From Nemertoderma westbladi (taxonomy: Eukaryota; Xenacoelomorpha; Nemertodermatida; Nemertodermatidae): 35,180 bases of DNA. The notes beneath the pieces were generated by a model that was given only the letters and a program-made list of their open reading frames with translations, did not search any database and had not been told where the DNA came from. Location: contig JAUCBJ010004754.1 in the NCBI GenBank assembly GCA_032718475.1, positions 1-35,180 on the forward strand, read 5' to 3'. Position 1 is the stretch's first letter. Each line of letters starts with the position of its first letter. The translations under genes and the position numbers were made by a program. Below are positions 1-10,202 of this stretch, in pieces.

Positions 1-1204
1 CTTAACTGCTCCCTCACTGGTTCAACGGGTCGTTAACTTAACTGCTCCCTCACTGGTTCAACGCGTCGTTAACTTAACTGCTCCCTCACTGATCGGGTCG
101 TCAACTTAATTGCTCCCTCACTGGTTCAACTGGTCGTTAACTTAACTGCTCCCTCACTGGTTCAACGGGTCGTTAAATTAACTGCTCCCTCACTGGTTCA
201 ACTGGTCGTTAACTTAACTGCTCCCTCACTGATTGGGTCGTCAACTTAACTTCTCCCTCACTGGTTCAACGGGTCGATAACTTAACTGCTCCCTCACTGG
301 TTCCACGGGTCGTCAACTTAACTGCTCCCTCAGTGGTTCAACGGGTCGATAACTTAACTGCTCCCTCACTGGATCAACGGGTCGATAACTTAACTGCTCC
401 CTCACTGGTTCAACGGGTCGTTAACTTAACTGCTCCCTCACTGGTTCAACGCGTCGTTAACTTAACTGCTCCCTCACTGATCGGGTCGTCAACTTATCTG
501 CTCCCTCACTGATTCAACGGATCGTCAACTTAACTGCTCCCTCACTGGTTCAACGGGTCGTCAACTTAACTGTTCCCTCACTGGTTCAACGGGTCGTCAA
601 CTTAACTGCTCCCTCACTGGTTCTACGGGTCGTTAAATTAACTGCTCCCTCACTGGTTCAGCGGGTCGATAACTTAACTGCTCCCTCACTGGTTCAACGG
701 GTCGTCAACTTAACTGCTCCCTCACTGGTTCAACGGGTCGATAACTTAACTGCTCCCTCACTGATCGGGTCGTCAACTTAACTGCTCCCTCACTGGTTTA
801 ACGGGTCGATAACTTAACTGCTCCCTCACTGGTTTAACTGGTCGTTAACGTAACTGCTCCCTCACTGGTTCAACGGGTCGTTAAATTAACTGCTCCCTCA
901 CTGGTTCAACGGGTCGATAACTTAACTGCTCCCTCACTAGTTCAACGGGTCGTCAACGTAATTGCTCCCTCACTGGTTCAACGGGTCGATAACTTAACTG
1001 CTCCCTCACTGGTTCAACGGGTCGTCAACTTAACTGCTCCCTCACTGGTTCATCGGGTTGATAACTTAACTGCTCCCTCACTGATCGGGTCGTCAACTTA
1101 ACTGCTCCCCCACTGGTTCAACGGGTCGTTAACTTAACTGCTCCCTCACTGGTTCAACGGGTCGTCAACTTAACTGCTCCCTCACTGGTTCAACGAGTTG
1201 TTTT
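1..1204. repeat. 36-bp tandem satellite, about 34 units, cut by the window edge
   Basis: Thirty-four head-to-tail units can be counted. The 36-bp unit starts CTTAACTGCTCCCTCACTGG and ends TTCAACGGGTCGTTAA. Units 3, 7, 14, 22 and 31 share the same 4-bp deletion (32 bp) around CTGATCGGGTCG. Variant order repeats: units 1-3 match 12-14 and units 20-22 match 29-31, so blocks of several units were duplicated. Because 36 is a multiple of three, one frame stays open across full-length units and encodes LTAPSLVQR-type peptides; the 32-bp units break it. There is no unique spacer sequence between units. The array begins before the window. Confidence 0.97.
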
Positions 1205-3290
1205 ACGAGTTTAACGAGTTGTATCGTGATCAGCGACCTTGGAAACCTGTATAGCTTCAGAATTACCAAAGGCAAAACCAAGGCAAAATTTAACACTTTA
1301 TAATTTTGTGCTACTTGTAATTTTCATTCTGGGGCACCAGAATAGCACCAGAATTTGTTTTGCATTTACCAGAAATATTTATGACTAGTTTCATCGTGAT
1401 CAGCGACCTCGAAATCCCACATACCATCAAAATTGTAATTTTTGAGCCAAGATCTATAAAAATTCTAAACCTTCACGGCGAGATATTGCACAGAATTGTT
1501 GTCGTCCACCCGAACTTCTTACAGCATCAAATCGATATATAAGCATCTCCACTAAAAATGATACATCTAATTTATAATGCCATCAGGTCAAGGGTGTTCT
1601 GCCAAGAAGCCGACACATAATTAATTGTTCAAAAGATTCTGCGTTGAAGGCGGCGTAGAACTATTCATTCTACTACTTGGTGTAAATCTATAAGCTCTAA
1701 ATCGATCATTGTGTGTTTCCAATGAGCCTAATCCTGACCCGGTGGATTAATTATTTAGAATAATAGTTTTTGTTGATGTGCCTATCACACATTTACCATT
1801 AACTTATCCCACGTTAGTTCATCGTGACTTGGGCACCGTTCAAGTGAAAATTTGGTTATAATCATACTCAACAGATTCCTACAAAATGTAAATCGCAGTG
1901 TCAGTATGTTACATTTATTTGTTCTTATGGTCTCCTTCAAACGATAGAATTTTAGTCAATAGTCTCACTGTGGTGTATTGAAGAGTCTCAACACAATGTA
2001 CTGCAGTGCTGTCATCATTACGTCTTTCATTATGGCATTCCTTGCAAACCTCCACCGGCTCTTCCACTGAACCCTGAACACGCTTCCAACTGTTGGGTTC
2101 AAGTAATGAGAGTTCAGTGCAGCTCAGTGCCAAAGAATGTTACACACATGGAGTATTAATTAACATCAGGAGACCTGACGAGAATTTCTCTAGTTTTAAG
2201 AATAGTCTAGTAGGGGTAGTGGGGGTACTCTAGAACGCCTTGGAATCAACAATGGCGGACAGTTTTTTGTGTAATTTGAGTAATATTGTTTGGTAATAAT
2301 ATGAAGAAGTACAATAATATTATTGAGGTATATTTATTAGTCACTATTATTTTATATTTCCTTTAAAACATTTGCTAAGTTTACTGAATACTGTGTTCCC
2401 TTTGGGCTGCGTTGTTATATTTTGCCTCACAATTTGTAGTTCAGTAATAATAACAATAAAAAAGTTAGATTTGTGTTTGGTTAGGATCCTCTGGGTTGGA
2501 GAAATATTCGTAAGATTAAATATCCCACACTAAAGGTTCCTTAGGGAATCTTAATGCGCTAATAAAATATAATATCTTCTTATGAATAGTTTAATATCTC
2601 GTATTTATTAAATATTACTTCGTTGCCAGAATAATATTAAATGATTACTATAGACAAAATAACCGAACATTGATGCTAATTGCTGTAGAGTTTCATTGGA
2701 TGAATTTTGTTGATACTACTGTATATGAACATAATATTCCTCATATAATCTTTACATTATTCAATTAAGATTCGAATCTTAGCCGCCTAGGCTTACCATT
2801 AATTTATTCAAACAATAATTACTTGTGTTGTTATGTTGTGAAGTAAATTACATGCAGAAAAATTATTACTGTTTTCTTCAATGGCATAAAATCTTGCAAT
2901 ATATGTCATAGTAGCCTACACACATACTAATTAACAGGTCTTAAGATTTTAGATAGTGATCCCACTTCATTGCGCTACTTAAAAATAATAAAGGAGACTT
3001 TTAGATCCCGGGGACTTTAGGCAGTAGTACACAATGCATTGGGTAAGTGGTGTGTGAGGTTGTTTTTATGTTAGGGTTTGTAGACTTAGAACAAACCATA
3101 ATTAAAATTGTCCTGTAATTGGCATTTATTGCCATAAATAACTTAAAATGGTAACTAAGTTATATTAATTGTATACATAGTTTAATCTACGCATGCACTC
3201 TCCTGTTAATCTCCCGTTTAAGTACATTCTATTTGTGGAAATTCCGAATAAGTAAATATACTATTCCTCAGGCAGAACTTGTAACCCCAC
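1205..3290. other. AT-rich intergenic stretch, no gene recognised
   Basis: Directly after the satellite, the phrase TCGTGATCAGCGACCT occurs twice (near 1216 and 1396). A related form on the opposite strand lies near 3826 (GGGGTCGCTGATTTC), so this looks like a dispersed repeat. Short ATG-initiated ORFs here (60 aa at 1360-1542, 72 aa on the minus strand at 1915-2133) have no motif I recognise and look like chance frames. The rest is AT-rich unique-looking sequence. Confidence 0.6.
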
Positions 3291-3377
3291 CAGCTGTTGT
3301 GGGGAGGTGTCTGGGTTGCCTAATGCTGAGTTGTGGTGTCTGGTTCACCTGTTGTTGGGAGGTGTCTGATTTGGTGT
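3291..3377. repeat. Short G-rich tandem repeat, about 3 copies
   Basis: Three imperfect units built around TTGTGGGGAGGTGTCTG follow one another at about 3296, 3331 and 3354, with spacings of about 35 and 23 bp. They run straight into the inverted satellite copies, so the two repeat types are adjacent. Confidence 0.6.
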
Positions 3378-3545
3378 TGAACCAGTGAGGGAGCCATTAA
3401 GCTCGCATCCCGTTGAACCAGCGTGGGATAAGTTAAGCTCGGATCCCGTTGAACAAGCTTGGGAGCAGTTAAGCACATGTTCCGTTGAACTAATGTGGGA
3501 GCAGTTAAACTCACATCCCGTTGAACTAATGTGGGAGCAAGTCTG
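3378..3545 (-). repeat. Diverged inverted copies of the 36-bp satellite
   Basis: On the minus strand this block reads as four to five units of the satellite at 1-1204, sharing the core TTAACTGCTCCC...GTTCAACGGG with a different last part (GATGCGAG-type instead of TCGTTAA). The 36-bp spacing is kept. A minus-strand ORF of 82 codons (3320-3568) encodes a 12-residue repeat with the core LTAPTLVQR, close to the peptide of the open frame in the main array. I regard the ORF as a consequence of the satellite period, not as a shown gene. Confidence 0.85.
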
Positions 3546-4439
3546 TTTTTTTGTAATTTTTCATTCAAAAAATGGGAAAATATTATTAAATTAAGAAAAT
3601 TGCTTGAAATTGAAGCTTATGAAATTACCTTTCATATAAAGCTAAAATGGCAAAAAACGGCAAAAAAGTAATATTTTTCGTGCGAAAAATATTATTCTGA
3701 GATAAGCGCCTTCAAATTTCAAACCTCCCCGCGCAAAACTACCTGTATGGGGTCTGGTTGGTTAATAATGTCTGACAGGAAGGAAGCACACCACCAAGCT
3801 AAAATTTTATTAATGGGAGTTTTCGGGGTCGCTGATTTCATTTCCGATGTCAGTTTTAATATTTGGTGGAATGTAGTCTGTCCGTCTGTCGGTTGTCTAT
3901 CTGTCGTTCTTACATTTTGACAGGCAGATTGGCAGACAGATTTTCCACGATAACTCGAGAACTAAAATAGATCTCTCTAAGTAGTTTTCAGATTTGAAAT
4001 CTCCATTGAATTCTGCTCTTTATGCAATAAAAACAAATCTCTAACATTTTTAGCGAGGGGGAAGGGGGGGGGGGGGGGGGGGGCTACCCCACCTTAAGTT
4101 GACTAACGATTGAACCAGAGTGGAGAAGTTATGCTAACGTGCCGTTGAACAAATTGAAGGAGCCGGCTGAGCTCGAGTGTCGTATTTTTTTTGGTTTGAA
4201 CATTTAATATTAATTTATTACCAAGCCAGGGAAAAGAACCGGTTTACAAAAGTGGGAATTTAACCAATTGAATAAACGATATCGTTATTCGACATACAGT
4301 ATATGATGGGAAAGGAGTGTGTGAATTAGCGAACGAAGCAGGTGTCAGCAGCTTCAGTAAGCTCTTTACTAGCATATTCTGATAGGGCAGAATAGGGCAG
4401 AACGCGTCGGAGACCCAAACATGCACATACGAAATAAGC
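3546..4439. other. Intergenic stretch with a 20-G run and a satellite remnant
   Basis: No gene is recognised. 3826-3840 has a reverse-strand relative of the GATCAGCGACC phrase seen near 1216. A homopolymer of 20 G lies at 4064-4083. At about 4100-4175 two strongly diverged minus-orientation units of the 36-bp satellite can be read (GGTTCAATCGTTAG and TTGTTCAACGGCACG forms). A minus-strand ORF of 80 codons at 4244-4486 has no family resemblance I can name. Confidence 0.55.
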
Positions 4440-4862
4440 ATTATTACTAGTATATATAATATTACGGCTGCATTGCAGCTGCACATTGAGATGCTATTGG
4501 CTTAACAAAATAATTTGTGCCACCACAATGCAATCCACAAACGACATGCTGTAATGCAGCGTGCAATAAGAGGGCTACGTAGGCTTCACGAGAAAATTGC
4601 GCCGCCACAACTCCTTATCCCCCATGATTTTCGCGAGATTATCCGCATCTTCAAGGCCAGTATCCTTTAGGAGACGGCTTAAGAGGTTGCCATCCAGATA
4701 TTTGGTGTCCTCAGCAGTTAAACCAAGCATGGACTCCCATAGGATTATTGGTTCTACTCTAAATAATCGATCCTTAATTTTCCGACGCATTTTATGTGAA
4801 TTACAAATCCTGGACAACCCATTAAATGCAGCCCGTGCCTTACCTTACTTTTTCGAAGGTCA
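4440..4862 (-). mobile_element. Internally deleted relic of the RTE-like retrotransposon (3' end)
   Basis: On the minus strand, residues such as IKDRLFRVEPIILWES and LTAEDTKYLDG are followed, after a deletion of roughly 70 residues, by LLKDTGLEDADNLA and KELWRRNF. The same motifs stand in the same order in the intact-frame copy at 8062-9583. The conserved 3'-end sequence GCTGCATTGCAGCTGCA is also present near 4467. Homology fades at about 4862. No target-site duplication could be read. This is the most diverged of the copies that still keep the 3' end. Confidence 0.85.
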
Positions 4863-5472
4863 TCAAAATAAGCATTACTTTAGATTGGAAACTGAAAACA
4901 TATTTTACCAAAAGTATATGAAACGTGTCATCAAATATATAGGAATATCAGATATATTCAAGTATACATGATTGATCCAATAATTTATCAATATGTAATG
5001 ATGATATATAATCAATGCACTAACAATTCACCAAATTTAAATTTTGAGTGATTACAATTAAAGTATGGTAGTAGTGAGTGGTACATCATTTAGGTAGAAA
5101 AACTCATTGTTTCCATGATGAGCTTCTAAATCCGAAAACAGCTTCTCAATAGCTCTTTTATTATTCGAGCTAAGAAATTTTCCATTTGTGAAACATATTG
5201 AAATTACTATTAATGCATATAACGACAATTGAGATATCTTGAAATATTTATTTGTAAAATTGACCACTGTACAATCAAAATTATACCCAAAACCGACAAC
5301 GTTTGAAATGCTGTGAGTGCTAAATATAAGAGTTGTCCAAAAGTAGGCCTTCAGAGATCAGAGATTACAAACTGATTTACTATAATTTATTTAAAACGTG
5401 ATTATAGCCAAATACGTCATGTTCCTCAAAATAATATTATTTATTTGATAAGTTTCTTGTGAAATTTGCAAA
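4863..5472. other. 5' flank of the sulfotransferase gene
   Basis: AT-rich sequence between the retrotransposon relic and the sulfotransferase start. I see no convincing TATA box or initiator and no clear 3' splice site directly before the ATG. It contains the low-confidence minus-strand ORF 5058-5267, listed separately. Confidence 0.5.
5058..5267 (-). CDS. Possible small secreted or signal-anchored protein, unrecognised
   Basis: This 69-codon minus-strand ORF begins MVNFTNKYFK and has a hydrophobic run (SLYALIVISICF, residues about 15-26) followed by NGKF, which would suit a signal peptide with cleavage near residue 29. The remaining roughly 40 residues (KRAIEKLFSDLEAHHG...) are hydrophilic with no motif I know. 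It could be a first exon, a small secreted peptide or chance. It is divergent from the sulfotransferase gene, with starts about 205 bp apart. AT-rich DNA easily gives hydrophobic chance frames, so confidence is low. Confidence 0.2.
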   Translation of the reverse strand: MVNFTNKYFKISQLSLYALIVISICFTNGKFLSSNNKRAIEKLFSDLEAHHGNNEFFYLNDVPLTTTIL

Positions 5473-6495
5473 ATGAGTGAGGAACTCTCTGATAGTATTT
5501 GGGTGGAAGAAATTAATGAAAAAGCCAATCAGGATTTTACAGATAAACAGACCTGTTTTGTCGACGGATTTGTTAGATTTAAACCCAGTGGACAGATACT
5601 GCCTAGAAGCATGATATCGCTTCAAAAGGGGTTGTATGCGTGGCCTGTGAAAGAGGACGATATATTTGTATGTTCCTTTCCTAAATGTGGTTCAACTTGG
5701 AGTCAAGAAATGATTTGGAACGTTATGAATGACGCTGACACAGATGCCGCTAAGCAGACGAATCTTCTAATTAGAGTACCGTACTTGGAGATGTCTGGAA
5801 TACTTGGCGCATTCGGAGACTTCTCTGAGTACTACAGATATCTCAAATGCGACGATGATGCCAGAATGTTCTCTTCATCGCTGGATCAAGCTGCTTCACA
5901 ACCATCTCCTCGGATCATAAAGACGCATCTTTCAGTCGATATGCTACCCTACCAATTCCACGAGAAGCATCCCAAAATGGTTTATGTTGCTCGAAACCCC
6001 CGAGATACATGCGTTTCTTTTTATCACCACTGGAAAATCTACCACGGCTACACAGGTTCTTGGGACATATTCTTTGACGCTTTCGTGGGAGATGTTTGTG
6101 GATTACACACTCCTTTCTTTCAGCATGTCCTTGGGTACTGGCGAATCCGAGACAGAAAAAACGTCTTGTTTATTACCTACGAAGACATGAAACAGGATCT
6201 AACCGGGATAATTAAAAAGACGGCAAACTTCTTAGGTAAACGATTGTCAGATGACCAAGTTAGGAAACTAGTTAGTCATCTCTCATTTGACAGCATGAAG
6301 GCCAATAAATCTGTGAATAATGAAGGCGATATTGCTGATGTGAAAAAGGCGCTTGGAACAGAAGCTACGGATTTCATTAGGAAAGGGAAAATTGGGGATT
6401 GGAAAAATTACATGAGCCAAAAACAAATCGAAAGAATGAGGGAATGGGAGGAGATGAATTTGAGAGACACGGGCTTGGAGTTTATTTATAACTAG
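5473..6495 (+). CDS. Cytosolic sulfotransferase (SULT family), single exon
   Basis: Predicted to transfer a sulfonate group from PAPS to a small acceptor (alcohol, phenol, steroid or amine) in the cytosol; the substrate cannot be read from sequence. The 340-residue frame carries the Sulfotransfer_1 landmarks in order: a PAPS 5'-phosphosulfate loop FPKCGSTW (69-76, a variant of YPKSGTTW), the catalytic His in KTHL (His152), the 3'-phosphate motif ARNPRDTCVSFYHH (173-186) and the C-terminal RKGKIGDWKN (303-312). There is no signal peptide or membrane anchor, which fits the cytosolic SULTs, though it is about 40 residues longer than typical ones, mostly at the N terminus. The ATG is the first in frame (AAAATGA context). 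The stop codon lies in the first unit of a 37-bp minisatellite. The frame is uninterrupted, whereas SULT genes of many animals have introns, so a retroposed origin or an intron-poor host is possible. Confidence 0.95.
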   Translation: MSEELSDSIWVEEINEKANQDFTDKQTCFVDGFVRFKPSGQILPRSMISLQKGLYAWPVKEDDIFVCSFPKCGSTWSQEMIWNVMNDADTDAAKQTNLLIRVPYLEMSGILGAFGDFSEYYRYLKCDDDARMFSSSLDQAASQPSPRIIKTHLSVDMLPYQFHEKHPKMVYVARNPRDTCVSFYHHWKIYHGYTGSWDIFFDAFVGDVCGLHTPFFQHVLGYWRIRDRKNVLFITYEDMKQDLTGIIKKTANFLGKRLSDDQVRKLVSHLSFDSMKANKSVNNEGDIADVKKALGTEATDFIRKGKIGDWKNYMSQKQIERMREWEEMNLRDTGLEFIYN

Positions 6496-6606
6496 TTCTA
6501 CTGTAGATTCAAACAATTGTATTTATAACTAGTTCTACTGTAGATTCAAACAATTGTATTTATAACTAGTTCTACTGTAGATTGAAACAATTGTATTTAT
6601 AACTAG
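6483..6606. repeat. 37-bp minisatellite overlapping the sulfotransferase stop codon
   Basis: About 3.3 units of a 37-bp sequence (ATTTATAACTAGTTCTACTG followed by TAGATTCAAACAATTGT). The first unit includes the last codons and stop of the sulfotransferase (ATT TAT AAC TAG), so each later unit repeats the protein's end and its stop. Units 1 and 2 are nearly identical, which indicates a recent expansion. Confidence 0.95.
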
Positions 6607-6886
6607 TTCTAGACTCATATATTAATTTTATTTTTATATTCTATTGTGGATTCTATTCTATTAACTTTAAATGAATTTTTCTTATCTCTAGAATTGTAAA
6701 CCCTTTAAGCATTAGAATTAAAAGCAACGTATCTTAAAAACAAATTTAAAATATTTTTAATATTTTCTAATAATTTTTAATTCTAACCATAGCAACAGAG
6801 CTTAGCGGTTCGCCTTCCACTCCGACTCCACTCACACCTACCACTACCATCACACTACAGCACCTCTAAAAACTAACCAGCTAACC
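6607..6886. other. 3' flank of the sulfotransferase, then leader of the gypsy-like element
   Basis: AT-rich up to about 6790. A variant poly(A) signal ATTAAA at 6717-6722 could serve the sulfotransferase. From about 6790 the composition becomes C-rich (CCACTCCGACTCC, CACACTACAGCACC) and leads into the gag start at 6887. I looked for a 5' long terminal repeat matching sequence near 14640-14800 and for a tRNA primer-binding site and found neither. Confidence 0.5.
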
Positions 6887-7930
6887 ATGGCGTTTACCGG
6901 CACCCTAAAGCCCCCTAAACTCGTACCTCTCGACCAGAGCGAGTCCATCAACTCCTTCGAGGTGTGGCGCTACTCCCTTGCCTAACTTGACCTACTCCCT
7001 TGCGCTCCAGCCACACTTTCACGCCCTCACCACCCCTGGCGCTACGTGGTTGCGTCACTCTCGCGCTATCCCCCTCCGCGTTTCACTGATGACCCAGATG
7101 CAGTTGTTGCTGCTTCTCGCCACACCACCATACGAAAGATTGCCAACCTTGAGTTGATGCTCGGCCAGGTGGCGAACTACGCCCCCATAATCGCCAGGAG
7201 TTCTATAATAAGTGACTCCAATTCCCTCCTGTCCATATAGAAGGCAATCCGCCTCCATTATGGCTCCCAGGCCACCGGTGGAGACTTCCTCTCATTCAGC
7301 GAGATAGCCCTCCAGCACGAGGAACGTCCAGAGGACTTATTCCAACGCCTCTCCGCCTTCATTGACAATAACCTTGATGGATGGAGGCATTTCCCACCAC
7401 GGCCTTACTTCCTGACGAGGACGAGAAACTCTCCCCATCCCTCGAAAACTTCGTCGTCCTAATCTGGCTACGACTGATCCATCCAGATCTTCCCCGCCTC
7501 GTCCAGCAAAGGTACGGTACCGAACTCCATTCCCGCACATTGGCCAGCATTAAACCCGAGGTATCTCAAGCTCTCACATCACTTCTAGACGAGTTTACAC
7601 TCCTCGGCCGAGGTTCGTACCTTTCGCACCCATACTCAGAAGCTGTTCTGGCCATCAGTACCTCCTGCCTCTGGTCCCTCCTGGACAACTCGCCAGTGCC
7701 CGTTGTGCAGCCATACAAAGCGTGGGTCTACCAACCACTTCCCCAGTGCTTGTCCATTCCATCCACCTGTCGATAAGCGGTTCATTTCCCGGGCCTGTCT
7801 GGTCCACATCGACGGAGACGAGTTCTTCGCGGAAGCTGTCGTCACTGATTTTGCTCCTGATCCGATACCGGAATCCTATCCTACGATCAACATTGTTGCT
7901 GTCAGCCCCAGCCCCTCGTTCACCACTTAA
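6887..7930 (+). pseudogene. Gag-like protein of the gypsy element, broken
   Basis: The ATG at 6887 has a good context (ACCATGG) and reads MAFTGTLKPPKLVPLDQSES for 35 codons to a stop (TAA). Gag homology then continues in other frames: ELMLGQVANYAPIIARSS and [19 protein letters not shown] (about 7150-7380), then [20 protein letters not shown] and [16 protein letters not shown] (about 7435-7565). The end is a CX2CX9HX4C zinc knuckle (7697-7753, starting [10 protein letters not shown]). At least one frameshift (near 7380) and several stops break it. The role of an intact Gag would be packaging of the element RNA. The zinc knuckle is intact, but the gene as a whole is not. Confidence 0.85.
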
Positions 7931-8019
7931 ACCAGAAACATGTCCGCGTTCTCCTTGATTGCGGTGCCGAATCCAACTTAAGCTCTCATGAATCCACAAT
8001 GCTGCTTGGCGTACCGATA

Positions 8020-9583
8020 CTACTACTACTAGGATCGGCATGCTGCATTGCAGCTGCATTTTTAAGAATGCTGTGCCGGCTTGTCAACAAAATTGCACCG
8101 CCACAACTCCCTATCACCCATGACATTTGCTAGATCATCCGCATCTTTAAGGCCAGTGTCCTTTAAGATGCGTCTCAAGAAAGTCATGGGCTGTCCACCA
8201 TGCTTATTCACTCCATGAGGCTGCCAAAGTACAAGATTATGCACTGGCTGGTCCTCACGGCGAAAGCAATGTCCTGCAAAGCGGAGGCGATTTTGTTGTA
8301 GTGTCAAGCTTGGGGGAACCAATGAGACACCTCCAATGTTATATAGTGTCTGGTTGGAGATGTGTGCATTGTACTTGACACAATGTACCCGGCGTAGCAT
8401 TCTTGTGAATGTGCCATCCAGAGATTTGGTGTCCTCAGCAGTTAGAGCCCAGCATGGACTCCCGTAGAGGAGTACTGGAACTACTGCTGCTCTAAATAAT
8501 CGGACCTTAAGTTTCCGATTAATTCTAGGTGACTTCCAAATCCTGGAAAGCCTATTCAAGGCTGCCCATGCCTTTCCCTTACGTATTCGAAGGTCCTCAC
8601 CTGACTTCCGGATCCATGATCCCAGGTAACAGAAGTCGTCCACATGCTCAAGCATACCATCCTTTGAGCTTATGCTCATCCGATCAGAGACTTGCTGAGG
8701 ACTTTCAAAGTTAACTGTCAGAATTTTGGTCTTTCTGGAGTTAATAAAAAGACCAACACTAGAAGCAGCATGTTCTAATGAGCTGAGGAGCCGCTGGGCT
8801 CCCTCTAATGATTCTGAGAGTACTCCTAAGTCATCAGCAAAGTCTAGATCAGTTAGGTACTTGGCAGGATTTCCTCGACTTCTGGAGCCAGTAGGTGGAG
8901 TTATCATCACCCCATCATCATTATGATGATCTAAGGACATGCGTAGAACATAGTCAACCACAATAATGAACAAGAATGGTGCAAGTGTGTCTCCTTGGAG
9001 GACGCCCCATAACACTTCAAATGGTTCTGTGTCACCGTCAACAGTAGACACAAATGTTGTCGAACCATCATATACTGATCTGATTGCTGCAATAATTTCA
9101 TCAGGAATCCCATATAATGAAAGTATGCTGAACATACGTGAGCGAGAGACTGAATCAAAGGCCTTGAAGAAGTCAACAAAGATAACAGCCAGATGCCTGT
9201 CTTTCTTTTTTGATAACTCTTCAATTATCCTTCTAAGTGCCAAAATGGGCTCCATGGTCCCACGACCTTTACGGAACCCATTCTGATTTCCACGTAGCAG
9301 TCTCTCAATGGGATCCCTGATGCGATTTAATAGAATTCTATTGTATAGTTTTGCAGCAATCGAGATCAATGAGATTCCCCGAAAAGAACCATAGAGTGTT
9401 AGGTTGCCCTTCTTGGGAACTGGCACCAACTTATTTGTTTTCATTTCTTGTGGGACTCTTGTTGTACGGTACATGTCTACTATGATGGGATAGATGAGCT
9501 TTAAACACTCAGGTATTTTAAAGACCTCAGGGGGAACACCATCTACTCCACTGGCACGATTGGTCTTAATGCTCTTTGCAGCA
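8020..9583 (-). mobile_element. RTE-like non-LTR retrotransposon copy A, 5'-truncated, with TSD
   Basis: The element lies on the minus strand; its 3' end is at 8020 and consists of a short TAG-type triplet tail (CTACTACTACTAGG on the plus strand). An 11-bp direct repeat GCGTACCGATA flanks it (8009-8019 and 9584-9594), the target-site duplication of one target-primed reverse transcription event. It is 5'-truncated inside the reverse transcriptase domain, so the endonuclease is missing. The 3' UTR carries GCTGCATTGCAGCTGCA, shared by the copies near 13400 and 4467. The insertion lies in the gypsy protease frame. Confidence 0.95.
8062..9583 (-). CDS. Reverse transcriptase (partial, C-terminal two thirds) of RTE-like copy A
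   Basis: An unbroken frame of about 507 codons reaches the truncation point. Landmarks, numbered from the apparent start at 9600: VPVPKKGN (60-67), FRGISLISIAAKLYNRIL (73-90), catalytic FVDFFKAFDSV (141-151), LQGDTLAP (201-208), active site FADD (254-257) and thumb FCYLG (323-327). A C-terminal region has GHCFRRED and the DTGLKDADDLANVMGD type of ending common in RTE/RTEX-like elements. The start codon of the frame (a GTG at 9600) lies in flanking DNA and the TSD, so it is not a real start. No stop or frameshift is present, so this copy is young. It has no endonuclease and, lying inside another element, probably no promoter. The clade (RTE versus RTEX or R4-like) is uncertain. Confidence 0.9.
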
Positions 9584-10202
9584 GCGTACCGATAACCCAC
9601 GGATCACTTCAGGTTCCTACCACCTCTGATAGCTCATCTATGGGCAAAGTTGTTGGTGACACGTACTTTGACCTTTCGTACGACGGCCTTAAACTCTCGT
9701 TCCGCAGTTTCGTTGTTGACAGCCTCAGCGTTCCCCTACTCCCCTGCATGCTGTTCCTCACAACGAATGATGTCACCATCCGCCCCATGCAATCTATGGT
9801 TTCTTTCTACGATGGCCGATCCATCCGGTGTCCATCTGTAAGTCCTACCCAACCTGCAGTCCACTCAATTCAAGTTCTCCGTGCCCCAACACAGTCTTCC
9901 ATCGTGTTACCAGGTGATTAATCTCACATTAACCATTCCCTCCCACCTGTCAGATGCTCAAGCCCTCCTAATCTCCCCCACACACCCCGCGCCCAGTTTT
10001 GTGACCACACCTCCCATCCGTGTTTTTCCCCCTTGGAGCTCCAACCCAGTAACTGCTTAATCTCCATCCCCATTTCTTCCCCCAATTCTGTCTTCATAGA
10101 GTGCAACTCCCACGTGTGCAGTGCACTCTCTACTGCAGTCGCTCCCACTGCTTTACCCTCCCAGTATCTTCCATGCCCTGAAATCCGTTCCGTAGCCTTA
10201 GA

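Larger units (their letters stand above)
7928..9840 (+). pseudogene. Aspartic protease of the gypsy element, split by an insertion
   Basis: 7928-8019 encodes the protease active-site region VRVLLDCGAESNL, with DCGA in place of the usual D[S/T]GA. The RTE-like copy A then interrupts. From 9595 the same frame continues (VGDTYFDLSYDGLKLSF, then VVDSLSVPLLPCMLFLTTND). With the insertion and one TSD copy discounted, the frame runs on without a shift, so the insertion hit a then-open frame. Ser/Thr to Cys at the active-site triad would probably impair the enzyme. The downstream sequence to about 10230 is C-rich and less recognisable. Confidence 0.8.

Noticed and set aside
1-1204. CRISPR-like repeat array
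   Set aside because: Units are contiguous with no unique spacers and vary in sequence; this is a eukaryotic satellite.
4244-4486. 80-codon hydrophobic minus-strand ORF
   Set aside because: Hydrophobic frames are common by chance in AT-rich DNA, and its 5' end overlaps the RTE relic's 3' end.
7337-8059. Several overlapping minus-strand ORFs in the gag region
   Set aside because: They are antisense shadows of C-rich gypsy gag sequence whose plus-strand homology is clear.
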